Below are positions 21,634 to 30,218 of a DNA stretch of 64,000 bases, piece after piece (position 1 is the first letter of the stretch; every line of letters begins with the position of its first letter). The stretch covers positions 1-64,000 of the forward strand of contig CAWCPM010000013.1 in assembly GCA_963797565.1 (NCBI GenBank). Reading direction: 5' to 3'. This DNA is from JAICYJ01 sp963797565. Lineage in GTDB: Bacteria; Actinomycetota; Thermoleophilia; Gaiellales; JAICJC01. Position numbers and translations under genes: made by a program. The notes beneath the pieces were generated by a model. The model was not told where the DNA came from. It was given only the letters and a program-made list of their open reading frames with translations, and did no database searches.

Positions 21634-22209
21634 ATGGGGCGCCTGATCGATGCCGACGACTGCGTCCTGATCCTGGTCGACGTCCAGGAGGGGTTCCTGG
21701 CGCGCGTGGAGCCCGAGGCGAAGGCCGGCCTGATCGAGCGGATCGCGTTCCTGACGCTGAGCGCACGGTTCTGCGGCATCCCCGTGGTCGCGACCGTCGA
21801 GTCGCCGGAGGACTGGGGCGGCCTGCACCCCGGCCTGGTCGAGGCGGTCGGCGACGCGCCGGTGATCGAGAAGGCCGTGTTCGGCCTGGCCGGCGATCCG
21901 CTGGCCGCCCCGGCGGTGCGCAAGACCGGGCGCGGCACTGCCGTGCTGGCCGGCCTCGAGACCGACGTCTGCGTCGCGCAGTCGGCGCTGGGCCTGCTCG
22001 ACGAAGGGCTGCGGGCGGTGGTTGTCGAGGACGCCGTTGCCTCGCCCGGCAGCGCGCATGCTGCGGGCATCGAGCGGATGCGCCGAGCCGGGGCGATCGT
22101 GGTGCTCACCAAGCAGCTCCACTACGAGTGGATGCGCACGGTCAAGCGGTCGCGCGAGTTCGAGGCCGCCCACCCCGGGCTGGTGCAGCCGCCCGGCGTC
22201 GAGCTGTGA
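21634..22209 (+). CDS. Isochorismatase-family cysteine hydrolase
   Basis: A 191-residue alpha/beta hydrolase of the isochorismatase-like superfamily. The catalytic triad is visible: D16 in LILVDVQEGF, K80 in VIEKAVFG and nucleophile C113 in ETDVCVAQSALGLLDEGL. Family members hydrolyse amides, ureides or isochorismate. Without siderophore or nicotinate genes nearby the substrate is open. It starts at ATG 21634, six bases after the ClC gene, so the two are probably cotranscribed. It is convergent with the alpha/beta hydrolase gene. Confidence 0.87.
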   Translation: MGRLIDADDCVLILVDVQEGFLARVEPEAKAGLIERIAFLTLSARFCGIPVVATVESPEDWGGLHPGLVEAVGDAPVIEKAVFGLAGDPLAAPAVRKTGRGTAVLAGLETDVCVAQSALGLLDEGLRAVVVEDAVASPGSAHAAGIERMRRAGAIVVLTKQLHYEWMRTVKRSREFEAAHPGLVQPPGVEL

Positions 22210-22225
22210 CCGGTGGCGGCCGCGC

Positions 22226-23044
22226 TCAGCTTTGCTGGTCGAGCAGGTTCAGGATGTAGGGGTTGATGGTGTCGTGGGCATGGCCGTACCAGGACGCGTG
22301 GCCCATGTCCGCGAGCAGGTGGAACTCCGCGCTGGGGATCATCTCGGCCATCTCCCGGCCGTCCTGCGGCGGCGCCTGCACGTCCTCCGTGAAGGCGATC
22401 ACGTGCATTGGCACATGCACCGACGGCAGCTGGGCACGCTGGTCGTAGCGCAGCGACGCCTCCCACTGCGGGATCAGCGACCGCTCGTTCTCGCCCGAGT
22501 CCATCCACTCCAGCAGCAGCTCGCGCAGCTTCGGCCACAGCTCGCGGTCGCCCAGCGCGCGCGCCGGGTAACACATCGACGCGTAGTGCGTGACGCCCAT
22601 CATCCCGTCGAGGCTGCCGCCCGCGCGGCGGAACTCGATCTCCGCCTCCTGGTAGTCCCAGCCCCAGCCGGTGCTCCAGGCACCGGTGCCCATGACCACC
22701 GCACAGCGCAGCAGGTCGGGCCGGTCGATCGCGACCTGCTGGACGATCGCCGATCCCAGAGAGCTGCCCACGATCGCCACCGGCGGCTCGCAGACCGCCT
22801 CGATCAGCTCGGCCGTGTCGCGGGCGAACGCCTCGATCGGCCACGGCTGGGGCAGATCGCAGGTGGTGTCGCCGATGCCGCGCCCGTCGAAGGTGGTCGA
22901 CCTGTAGCGGTCGTCGAAGAACGGCGTCTGGAACAGGCGCCAGTCGCCCCCGCGCGACCCGCCGCCGGCCACCCACACCAGGTCGGAGCCGTGCCCCGAC
23001 TGCTCGTAGGCGATGGTCGCCTCGGATCCCTCGAGATGTGGCAT
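22226..23044 (-). CDS. Alpha/beta-fold hydrolase
   Basis: A 272-residue cytosolic hydrolase. The nucleophile elbow GSSLG has S95 as catalytic Ser, and a late His is likely in DMGHASWYGHAHDTI. The oxyanion region is VWVAGGGSRGGDW, and GRGIGDT matches the family strand after the cap. It resembles esterase, haloperoxidase-like or haloalkane-type enzymes too broadly to name a substrate. It is transcribed divergently from the encapsulin operon with 57 bases between the start codons, so the promoters share that gap. Confidence 0.85.
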   Translation of the reverse strand: MPHLEGSEATIAYEQSGHGSDLVWVAGGGSRGGDWRLFQTPFFDDRYRSTTFDGRGIGDTTCDLPQPWPIEAFARDTAELIEAVCEPPVAIVGSSLGSAIVQQVAIDRPDLLRCAVVMGTGAWSTGWGWDYQEAEIEFRRAGGSLDGMMGVTHYASMCYPARALGDRELWPKLRELLLEWMDSGENERSLIPQWEASLRYDQRAQLPSVHVPMHVIAFTEDVQAPPQDGREMAEMIPSAEFHLLADMGHASWYGHAHDTINPYILNLLDQQS

Positions 23045-23101
23045 GCGCCAACTCTGTCACGTCTGGGTAGGCTGCAGGCGGCAACCCGAAGGAGCGCACC
23101 C

Positions 23102-23494
23102 ATGGGATTCGATCAGTACCACGAACCACCCGACGAGCTGCCGGCCGCGACACGGACGTTCGCCCGCCTGTGCGCCTCGTTGACCGAGGAGGCGGAGGCG
23201 ATCGGCTGGTACGAGCAGCGCCTTGCGGTCGAGACCGACGCCGAGGCGGCTGCGATCATGCGCGATGCCCAGGGCGAGGAGTTCAAGCACTTCTCGATGG
23301 ATCTCGAGTTCCTGCTCCGGCGCACCCCGCTCTGGCGTGACATCGCGCAGGGCATCCTGTTCCAGGGCGGCGACATCGTCGAGCACGGCGAGGCGGCCGA
23401 GGAGTCGGCGGTCGAGGGCGCGGCCGACCGCGGTGAGCCGCTGGCCGGCACCGAGTCGCTCGGCATCGGCCGAGTCAGGGCGGTGGCATCGTGA
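23102..23494 (+). CDS. Encapsulated ferritin-like protein (EncFtn)
   Basis: A 130-residue two-helix ferritin-like protein that oxidises Fe(II) and is packaged in an encapsulin shell. Iron-site residues match the family: E32 in EEAEAIGWYEQRL, E59/E60 and H63 in GEEFKHFSMDLEFLLRR. It forms a ring of dimers in known relatives, because one chain supplies only half a ferritin bundle. The C-terminal tail ESLGIGRVRAVAS resembles the encapsulation targeting peptide that docks to the shell interior. It starts at ATG 23102, and its stop overlaps the encapsulin GTG by four bases (GTGA), fitting stoichiometric co-production. Confidence 0.92.
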   Translation: MGFDQYHEPPDELPAATRTFARLCASLTEEAEAIGWYEQRLAVETDAEAAAIMRDAQGEEFKHFSMDLEFLLRRTPLWRDIAQGILFQGGDIVEHGEAAEESAVEGAADRGEPLAGTESLGIGRVRAVAS

Positions 23495-24294
23495 GCCACC
23501 TGCTGCGCGAGCACGCGCCGATCACGGCCGCCGGGTGGGATCGGATCGACCAGGAGGCGCGCGAGCGGCTGACACCCGCGCTGGCGGCGCGGAAGCTGAT
23601 CGACTTCGCGGGGCCGCACGGCTGGCAGCACTCGGCCACGAACCTGGGGCGCACACAGCGGGTCGCCAAGCCGCCGGCCGAGGGGCTGACCGCCGTCCAG
23701 CGCCAGGTGCTGCCGCTGGTCGAGCTGCGTGCGCCGTTCTCCGTCTCACGCTCCGAGCTCGCGGACGCCGACCGCGGCGCGGAGGACGTCGACTTCGGGG
23801 CGCTGGACGCCGCCGCCCGCGCGCTCGCCGTGGGCGAGAACGCGGCGGTCTTCCACGGCTGGAAGGGCGCCGGTATCGCAGGGATCGCACAGGCGTCGAC
23901 CCACACGGCGATCGCGCTGGGTGAGGACTGCGAGCGCTACCCGCTGCACGTGGCGAAGGCGGTCGAGGCGCTGCTGTCGGCCGGCATCGAAGGTCCGTAC
24001 GGGATCGCGCTGGGCCCGGCTGCCTACACGCGCGTGCTGGAGACCAGCGAGCACGGCGGCTACCCGCTGCTCGAGCACCTGCGCGAGATCGCGGGCGGGC
24101 CGCTGGTGTGGGCGCCCGGCGTCGAGGGGGCGGTGGTCGTCAGCCTGCGCGGCGGGGACTTCCTGTTCGACTCGGGCGAGGACATCTCGATCGGCTACCT
24201 GGCGCACGACGCGGACGCCGTCCAGCTCTACCTGGAAGAGAGCTTCAGCTTCCGGGTGGTGACGCCGGAGGCCGCGGTGCCACTCAGTCCCTAG
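23491..24294 (+). CDS. Family 1 encapsulin nanocompartment shell protein
   Basis: A 267-residue HK97-fold shell protein (formerly linocin/bacteriocin family). Typical segments are the N-terminal LLREHAPITAAGWDRIDQEA, DFAGPHGWQHSATNLGR, the E-loop region VLPLVELRAPFSVSRSEL, and the C-terminal ISIGYLAHDADAVQLYLEES. It self-assembles into a closed icosahedral compartment storing iron oxidised by the EncFtn cargo encoded just upstream. It starts at GTG 23491 inside the cargo stop codon. It is convergent with the DUF1275 gene with four bases between the stops. Confidence 0.93.
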   Translation: MSHLLREHAPITAAGWDRIDQEARERLTPALAARKLIDFAGPHGWQHSATNLGRTQRVAKPPAEGLTAVQRQVLPLVELRAPFSVSRSELADADRGAEDVDFGALDAAARALAVGENAAVFHGWKGAGIAGIAQASTHTAIALGEDCERYPLHVAKAVEALLSAGIEGPYGIALGPAAYTRVLETSEHGGYPLLEHLREIAGGPLVWAPGVEGAVVVSLRGGDFLFDSGEDISIGYLAHDADAVQLYLEESFSFRVVTPEAAVPLSP

Positions 24295-24298
24295 ATGG

Positions 24299-25007
24299 TC
24301 AGGCCGGACTCAACAGCTGCGCGAGCACACGGGTTGTCACGAGCAGGGCGGCCGCGATCGCCAGCGGCAGCGCGATATCGACGTGGGTCACGAGCAGCGC
24401 GCCGACCAGCGCGCCGCCGAGCATCGCGCCCACCGCGATCAGCCGCCGGCCGATCTGACGGCCCGACCCGATCCCAGCCGCTGGGATCGGCGGCGATGCC
24501 GGTCAGCGTCATCGTGAGGACGGTCGTGGTCAGGTCGGGGACGGCCAGGCTGCGGGCCATGGCGTTCTGCACGCCCATGGCCAGCGCCATCGCGGCCACC
24601 AGCACATAGCGCAGCCACGACGACGGCGGCTGCCCGGCGATCGCCGCCAGCACCGCCGCGGCGACCAGCAGCGTGGCGGTGACCGAGTTGGCAGCCCGCA
24701 GGTGCGCGAACCGCCGGTCGCCGAACCGGGCGCCGATCCTGCCGCCGGCCGCCGCGCCGCACAGAAACGCCGCCAGCGCGACAAGCGATGCCGGCACCGA
24801 CAGCCCGCCCGCTCCCGCCAGCGCGAACCCCAGGAACACCACGTTGCCGGTCATGTTGGCGACGAACACGTGCCCGAGCGCGAGGTAGCTGACCGCGTCG
24901 ACGACGCCGGTGACCACCGTCATCGCCACCAGCAGCGGCGGCAGCGGGCCGAACCCGCTGCCGGCCCACGGCCACAGGGACGCTTGAGTGCGGGCGCCGG
25001 CAACCAC
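24299..25007 (-). CDS. DUF1275 (YoaK-type) membrane protein, one frame break
   Basis: A ~235-residue protein with six hydrophobic segments. The family opening VTGVVDAVSYLALGHVFVANMTGNVVFLGF is clear in residues ~30-60. Near 24460 a one-base gain breaks the frame after DRVG. The alternative frame RQIGRRLIAVGAMLGGALVG to VLAQLLSPA gives the expected last helices and a stop at 24299. The start is GTG 25005-25007, 16 bases from the divergent LigD-type gene. The family role is unknown; transport has been suggested. Confidence 0.8.
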
Positions 25008-25023
25008 GCTGCGATGATACGCC

Positions 25024-25473
25024 GTGCCGGTGCCGCGGTTCGTCGTTCAACAGCATGACGCCACAACGCTGCACTTCGACCTACGGATCGAAGACGGCGG
25101 CGTGCTGCGTTCCTGGGCGGTACCGAAGGGGCCGTCGATGGACCCGGCGGTGCGCCGCCTCGCGGTGCCGGTCGAGGACCACTCGATGGCCGCGGGCGAG
25201 TTCGAGGGCGTGCACGAGGGCAGCTCGCGCGGCAGCGGTGCGGTGATCATCTGGGACGAGGGCACGGTCGACCTCGTGCGGAACGAGCCCGGGCACCTCT
25301 CCTTCGTGCTGCACGGCCACAAGCTCGCGGGCGGGTTCGCACTGACCCGCACCGGTGAGCGGCGGTGGATCCTGGTCAAGGCCAGAGACGAGCAGGCCCG
25401 GCCCGGCTCCGACATCACAGCCGAGCAGCCCGCCAGCGTCCGCAGCGGACGCACCTACGAGGAGCTCGTCTAG
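25024..25473 (+). CDS. Stand-alone LigD-type DNA 3'-phosphoesterase domain
   Basis: A 149-residue protein made only of the 3'-phosphoesterase (PE) domain that is normally fused to LigD ligase and polymerase. Such domains trim 3'-phosphates and 3'-ribonucleotides at DNA ends. The conserved set is present: H11, H17 and D19 in QQHDATTLHFDLRIE, WAVPKGPS, and H53 in PVEDHSMAAGEFEG. No ligase or primase domain is adjacent, so it may act in trans in end joining or base excision. The start is GTG 25024; the ATG at 25014 is in another frame. The TAG stop is the first three bases of the palindromic repeat. Confidence 0.87.
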   Translation: MPVPRFVVQQHDATTLHFDLRIEDGGVLRSWAVPKGPSMDPAVRRLAVPVEDHSMAAGEFEGVHEGSSRGSGAVIIWDEGTVDLVRNEPGHLSFVLHGHKLAGGFALTRTGERRWILVKARDEQARPGSDITAEQPASVRSGRTYEELV

Positions 25474-25658
25474 ATGGTTGGTCGGTATCTCCGTGATGTC
25501 CAAGGCGCAAGGCATCGTCTTGCGCCGTCGGGAGTGATACTGCGATTGCGCAGATCGCGGACGAAGACGACGGTTCGCAGCCGTAGCCAACCAGACCGCC
25601 ACTGATGTCAGACCGGTCGTAGCGGCCAGGCTCGCGAGAGATACCGACCAACCATCTA
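25471..25658. repeat. Palindromic structured repeat element, copy 2
   Basis: A 188-bp element between two convergent genes. The left arm TAGATGGTTGGTCGGTATC plus TC (25471-25491) and the right arm 25638-25658 are perfect inverted repeats of 21 bp. Internal hairpins are GGCGCAAG/CTTGCGCC (25504-25511/25519-25526) and CTGCG/CGCAG (25540-25544/25549-25553). Shared with copy 1 in the same order are TATCTCCGTGATGT, GCGCAAGG, GTCGGGAGTGAT, CGCAGCCGTAGCCA and CCAGGCTCGCGA. The arms differ from copy 1 at five positions, each compensated on the other arm. Both ends provide TAG stops, one for each flanking gene. Confidence 0.88.
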
Positions 25659-26688
25659 ACCGGGCAGCGCCTCGGGCAGGCCGAACAGCGGGTAGTCCTC
25701 CGGATACAGGAACGCGTTGATCTCGCTGACCAGCGACCCCTTCAGTGCCAGGACGTTCACGCCGTGCGGCAGGAAGCGGCCCGTGCTCTCGTCCCAGACG
25801 TAGTGGGCGAAGGCGACCTGGCCGTTGGCGCCCACGGGCAGCAGCCGCCAGCGGCGGCCGGCCCTCAGCGGCAGGCGGCCGAAGAAGCCCGCGACCGCAG
25901 CCCGCCCGACGAACCAGGTGGGCATCGGCGGCATCGTCAGGGTCACGTCCTCTGCCAGCATCGCGGCCACGGCGTCCACGTCACCACGCTCCCAGGCGTC
26001 GACGTAGCCTCCGACGAGCTCGCTCAGCGCGGCATCGCCCAGCGCCATCAGCGCCGCCTGCTGGCTCTGCTCGGGCAGCCGCTCGTCGACCAGCCGGTGG
26101 GCACGCTGCAGCGCGCTGTTGACCGAGGCGGTCGTGGTGTCGCAGCACCGAGGCCGCCTCGCGGGCCGAAAACCCCAGCACGTCGCGCAGGATCAGCGTC
26201 GCGCGCTGGCGCGGCGGCAGCTGCTGCAGCGCCGCGATGAACGCCAGCTCGATGCTCTCGCGCTGCTCGTAGCGCGCCTCCGGCGTGGCCCAGGAATCGG
26301 CGGACACGACCTCGCGGTCGGGATAGGGGCTGACCCAGACCGACTCGACCAGCGGCGTCCCCGGGCCGTCGTGAGGATCGGCGGCCGGCCCGTAGTCGAT
26401 CGGCAGTACGCGCTTCGGCCGTCGCTCGATCGCCTTCAGACAGGCGTTGGTGGCGATCGTATAGAGCCAGGATCGCAGCGAGCTCCGCCCCTCGAACCGG
26501 GGCAGCCCCCGCCATGCTCCCAGCAGCGCCTCCTGCAGCGCGTCCTCGGCATCCGGCGCCGACGCCAGCATGCGGTAGCAGTGCGCGTGCAGCTGTGCAC
26601 GGTGGGGCTCGACCAGCCGGGCGTAGGCGTCCTCGTCTCCGCGGCGGGCGGCCTCCAGCAGCTCCAGCTCGGCGCCCGCGAGGCTCAT
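25656..26688 (-). CDS. ECF sigma factor with C-terminal SnoaL-like domain, one frame break
   Basis: An RNA polymerase sigma-70 family ECF factor. Region 2 is AYARLVEPHRAQLHAHCYRM, with DAEDALQEALLGAWRGLPRF. Region 4 is LPPRQRATLILRDVLGFSARE. After a one-base gain near 26143 the protein continues DTTTASVNSALQRAHRLVDE and then a SnoaL/NTF2-like domain (YVDAWERGDVDAVAAMLAED to EDYPLFGLPEALPG). The repaired length is ~344 residues. In such sigma factors the SnoaL domain modulates activity and a classical anti-sigma gene is often missing; none is seen here. ATG 26686-26688 overlaps the stop of the upstream VOC gene. Target promoters are unknown. Confidence 0.85.
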
Positions 26689-27050
26689 CCCGCCCCCTTC
26701 GGCTGCCACAGCGCCAGCTCCGCGCCGCCGGGCACCGCCACCACGCTGCGCCAGCCGGCCGGCCCCTCGCGCGGCTCAAGCAGCACGGTCGCCCCCATCT
26801 CCCATGCCCGGGCGGTCACCCGCTCGACGCTCTCGACCTGGACGTAGGGCAGCCACATCGGACGCTCGGTGCCGCACTCGACGATGCCGCCGCCCAGCCG
26901 CCCGCCCAGCTCCATGGCCGTGTAGCAGGCGGAGCCGGCCGCGACCGTGGTCGGGCGCCAGCGCAGGAGCCGCGAGTAGAACCCGGCCGCCCCCTCGAGG
27001 TCGCCGGTGTGCAGCTCCAGATGCACGACCGGATGCCGCTGCTGTCCCAT
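26685..27050 (-). CDS. VOC-family (glyoxalase/bleomycin-resistance fold) protein
   Basis: A single-domain protein of 121 residues from ATG 27048-27050. HPVVHLELHTGDLEGAAGFY is the typical first beta-alpha unit with a metal-ligand His, and ESVERVTARAWEMGATVLLEP the second. A TTG start at 27074 is possible but would overlap the upstream gene. It lies one base after the upstream gene and overlaps the ECF sigma gene by ATGA, so the three are co-translated. Small VOC proteins often accompany SnoaL-type ECF sigma factors; whether this one binds a ligand for regulation or acts as an enzyme is unknown. Confidence 0.8.
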   Translation of the reverse strand: MGQQRHPVVHLELHTGDLEGAAGFYSRLLRWRPTTVAAGSACYTAMELGGRLGGGIVECGTERPMWLPYVQVESVERVTARAWEMGATVLLEPREGPAGWRSVVAVPGGAELALWQPKGAG

Positions 27051-27051
27051 C

Positions 27052-27372
27052 TCAGGCGGCACCCGCTCCGTCAAGGAAGCGGTAGGAGCCGACCTCGTGC
27101 AGCACGACGGTCACCGGACGCTCGTCGCTGCGCTCGCCGATCGTCTCCGTGAACCGCTGAAACGCCTGCACCCCCGACAGCGGGTTGTGGCCGTCCTCGG
27201 TCTCGACCGAAGCGACGTGCACGAAGCTGACGCCGTCGTCGAGCCGGAAGGTCGCGTAGCGCAGCCCATCAGGGCGCGTCCGATCCAGCTCGTCGTAGAC
27301 CTCGCGCACCAGCGCCTCGTTGGCCTCAGCCTGGTCGGGCCTGACCGTGTAGCGAACCATCACGCGTCTCAT
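27052..27372 (-). CDS. Small conserved protein, dimeric alpha/beta-barrel like
   Basis: A 106-residue protein starting at ATG 27370-27372 with a strong AGGAGG ribosome site upstream (27379-27384 on the plus strand). The pattern MVRYTVRPDQAEANEALVRE ... DGVSFVHVASVETEDGHNP ... FQRFTETIGER resembles ferredoxin-like antibiotic-biosynthesis-monooxygenase (ABM) type proteins, but no catalytic residue can be named. It is the first gene of the three-gene operon ending in the ECF sigma factor. The function is unassigned. Confidence 0.65.
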   Translation of the reverse strand: MRRVMVRYTVRPDQAEANEALVREVYDELDRTRPDGLRYATFRLDDGVSFVHVASVETEDGHNPLSGVQAFQRFTETIGERSDERPVTVVLHEVGSYRFLDGAGAA

Positions 27373-27428
27373 ATCAGCACCTCCTGTTGTTCCTGGTCAC
27401 CAACAGAGATCCGCCGGGACCAGGGAAA

Positions 27429-27830
27429 TCATCGCGCCTGCTGCTCGAGCCAGGCCCTGGCCACACGCTTCTGCGCTCGCGTCAGCCAGGCCTCGGCGAT
27501 CGTGTCGCCCAGCTCCTCGCGGTCGATGCGGGCGAGCTCGGGGATCCGCATCAGCACGGCCGGGTAGCCGTCGAAGTGGGGCGTGGTGAAGAACATGCCG
27601 CGATCGTCGGCCAGCAGCAGCTCCTTGACGCCGACGTCGGCGACGCGGAACATCAGCACATCGTCCATGCGCTCGCCGGTGTCCGGGTCGATCGCGTCGG
27701 GGCGGCGGCCGCGCTGGCAGCAGTAGAGCTTGCCGTGCACCAGGTACTGCGGCCGGCCGTCGGCCGAGATCTGCTTCGTGGTCTGCGGCATCGCCATCGC
27801 CAGCTGGTCGAGGTCGGCCATCGTCGCCAT
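27429..27830 (-). CDS. MmcQ/YjbR-family protein
   Basis: A 133-residue protein of the MmcQ/YjbR (CyaY-like fold) family. Features are MADLDQLAMAMPQTTKQIS at the start, LVHGKLYCCQRGRRPDAIDP, VKELLLADDRGMFFTTPHFDGYPAVLMRI, and the C-terminal EAWLTRAQKRVARAWLEQ. The ATG at 27828-27830 is chosen because the family starts near it. Proteins of this fold are sometimes called DNA-binding, but the role is unproven. It stands alone, divergent from the SulP transporter. Confidence 0.8.
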   Translation of the reverse strand: MATMADLDQLAMAMPQTTKQISADGRPQYLVHGKLYCCQRGRRPDAIDPDTGERMDDVLMFRVADVGVKELLLADDRGMFFTTPHFDGYPAVLMRIPELARIDREELGDTIAEAWLTRAQKRVARAWLEQQAR

Positions 27831-27940
27831 GGCCGGACTCTGCCACGCACACGGGCGCTGCCGCCACACGGCTCACCGGGTCGCGCGCCTGCGGCGAATC
27901 GGGCTCGATCCGGTCGGGGGACGCAATAGGCTAGGCGGCG

Positions 27941-29626
27941 ATGAAGCTGCGGCCACGAAGCCTGCTCGAAAGGGCGCCGGATCGAAAGACAGTGGCCAAG
28001 GATGCGGTGGCCGGGATCCCAGGCGCAATTGGCAGCGTGCCCGACGGTATGGCCTCGGCAGTTCTTGCAGGTGTCAACCCGATCCACGGGCTGTACGCCA
28101 GCTTCGCCGGACCGATCGCGGGCGGATCGACCGCCAGCACCCAGCGAATGGTGATCACCACCACCACGGCCGCAGCGCTATCGGCCGGCTCGGCGTTGTC
28201 GAACGTTCCTGCCGGCGACCGCACGCAGGCGCTGTTCCTGATGACCGTGCTGACCGGGGCGATCATGATCGTGGCCGGCCTGGTCGGGCTGGGTCGATAT
28301 ACCCGGTTCGTGTCGATCTCCGTGATGATCGGCTTCCTCACCGGCGTCGCCGTCAACATCATCTGCGGGCAGCTCGGCGACCTCACCGGCGCCGACGTCA
28401 GCGGCAGCAAGGCGATCGGCAAGGCGCTCGACCTGATCCTGCACCCGGGATTGATCAACCTGGCGTCGCTGCTCGTGGGCCTGTCAGCGCTTGCGATCCT
28501 GGCGGTCCTGGGCCGGACGCGGCTGTCGCCGTACTCGACCGTGGTGGCACTGGTTATCCCGACGCTGGCCACGCTTGGCGTCTCGAGCATCGCGCGCGTC
28601 TCGGATCAGGGAACGATCCCGAGTGGCGTGCCCAGCCCCGTGTTGCCGCAGCTGTCGCTGCTGTCGCCCTCGCTGGTGACCGGCGCCTTTGCGATCGCCG
28701 TGATCGTCCTGGTGCAGGGCGCCGGCGTGGCCGAGTCGGCGCCGAACATTGACGAGACGCCCTCCCAGCCGAACCGCGACTTCGTGGCTGCAGGGATCGG
28801 GAACCTCGCATCCGGCTTCTTCCAGGGGCAGCCGGTGGGCGGCTCGGTCGGCCAGACGGCGCTCAACGTCCAGGCCGGCGCCCGCAGCCGGTGGGCCGCG
28901 ATCCTGTCCGGCATCTGGATGATCCTGATCCTGGTCGCCTTCTCCGGCGTGGTCGGCCACGTCGCGATGCCAACGCTGGCGGCCGTGCTGGTGTTCGCGG
29001 CGATCAGGTCGCTGCGGGTGACCGATCTCGGAGCGATCATGCGCACAGGGGCCACCAGCCAGGTGGCGCTGGTCACGACCTTCCTGTGCACCCTGCTGCT
29101 CCCTATCGCGGCGGCCGTCGGCATCGGCGTGGCGATCTCGCTGTTGCTGCAGGTCGATCGCGAGGCCCGCGACCTGGCGATCGTCGAGCTCGAGCCCACG
29201 CCGGAGGGCGACTTCGTGGAGCGGCCCGCGCCCGCCCAGCTGCGGAGCGACCACGTCACCCTGCTCGGGGTGTACGGCAGCCTGTACTACGCGGGGGCGC
29301 GCACGCTCCAGGCCGACCTGCCGGATCCCGCCGGAGCCCATCGGCCGGTGGTGGTGCTGCGGCTGCGGGGACGGATCGCGCTGGGGGCGACGGCGTTCGT
29401 GGTGCTGTCGGACTACGCGAGACGGCTCGGCCAGGCGGAGGGGCGCCTGTATCTGAGTGGCGTCGACCCCGATCTGCTGGAGCAGCTCCGGCGAAACCGG
29501 CGGGTGCCCGTCCAGGGGCCTGTGAAGGTGTTCGTGGCCGAGCCGACGCTGCGGGTGTCCACGGCTCACGCGCTGGCGGACGCGGAAGCGTGGCTGGTCG
29601 GCCACGAGCCGCCCCCACCCGCCTGA
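27941..29626 (+). CDS. SulP-family inorganic anion transporter with STAS domain
   Basis: A 561-residue membrane transporter. The first helices carry the SulP signature PDGMASAVLAGVNPIHGLYA, and TTAAALSAGSALSNVPAGD follows. Around 12 hydrophobic segments extend to ~400. The C-terminal STAS domain (residues ~430-550; HRPVVVLRLRGRIALGATAF) is cytosolic and regulatory. Substrates in the family are sulfate, bicarbonate or other anions. No carbonic anhydrase or sulfate assimilation gene is adjacent, so the anion is open. It starts at ATG 27941. Confidence 0.9.
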   Translation: MKLRPRSLLERAPDRKTVAKDAVAGIPGAIGSVPDGMASAVLAGVNPIHGLYASFAGPIAGGSTASTQRMVITTTTAAALSAGSALSNVPAGDRTQALFLMTVLTGAIMIVAGLVGLGRYTRFVSISVMIGFLTGVAVNIICGQLGDLTGADVSGSKAIGKALDLILHPGLINLASLLVGLSALAILAVLGRTRLSPYSTVVALVIPTLATLGVSSIARVSDQGTIPSGVPSPVLPQLSLLSPSLVTGAFAIAVIVLVQGAGVAESAPNIDETPSQPNRDFVAAGIGNLASGFFQGQPVGGSVGQTALNVQAGARSRWAAILSGIWMILILVAFSGVVGHVAMPTLAAVLVFAAIRSLRVTDLGAIMRTGATSQVALVTTFLCTLLLPIAAAVGIGVAISLLLQVDREARDLAIVELEPTPEGDFVERPAPAQLRSDHVTLLGVYGSLYYAGARTLQADLPDPAGAHRPVVVLRLRGRIALGATAFVVLSDYARRLGQAEGRLYLSGVDPDLLEQLRRNRRVPVQGPVKVFVAEPTLRVSTAHALADAEAWLVGHEPPPPA

Positions 29627-29699
29627 TCCCGGCGCTGCAGGAGTTCGTCGCTGCCTGGAGAACCGGCCCCTAGCTACGCGACAAGGAAGGAGGTGTCAC

Positions 29700-30082
29700 G
29701 TGTCGTCAAGCACCTATGACCGATCCAATGGACTTACCGGCTGGTCGATGTTCTCTGCGATCTGGCTGGTCGTTGCCGGTGCCTTCAACCTGGTCAGGGG
29801 CTCACGTCCATCCACCAGGCCAACAACATCAGCTCCGCATTCCTGTTCCAGAACCTCAAGTTCTGGGGCTGGGTGCTGCTGATCGTTGCGATCGTGCAGC
29901 TGTTCGCCGGATTCATGGTGTTCAGCGGGAACCCGACCGGCAACATGCTCGGCGTGCTGGTCGCATCGTTCGCCATGTTCATGTGGTTCTTTTTCCTCTT
30001 CACCGCTCCCCTGGGAGCCATGGTCGCTGTGATCATCAATGGTCTCGTGATCTACGGGCTCACTATCGGAAGCGAATCCTGA
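29700..30082 (+). CDS. Small DUF7144-type membrane protein, one frame break
   Basis: GTG 29700 follows a strong AAGGAGG-type site (29685-29692). The N-terminus GWSMFSAIWLVVAGAFNLV is the first helix. After one lost base near 29797 the frame resumes as GLTSIHQANNISSAFLFQNL and FWGWVLLIVAIVQLFAGFMV, followed by two more helices. The repaired protein is ~127 residues with four membrane segments, matching small actinobacterial membrane proteins of DUF7144 type. The function is unknown. Confidence 0.75.
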
Positions 30083-30218
30083 GCAGGCCGGGCTCGGCGG
30101 TGGCGTGCCCTCGTGGCCGCGTCGCCGCCGGGCCCGGCTGCGCGCCCATCAGCCGCCGGAGCGACACCGAGCCGCTGACGCGCACACCCTGCGCACGGAG
30201 CTCCAACAAACGTCGGCC

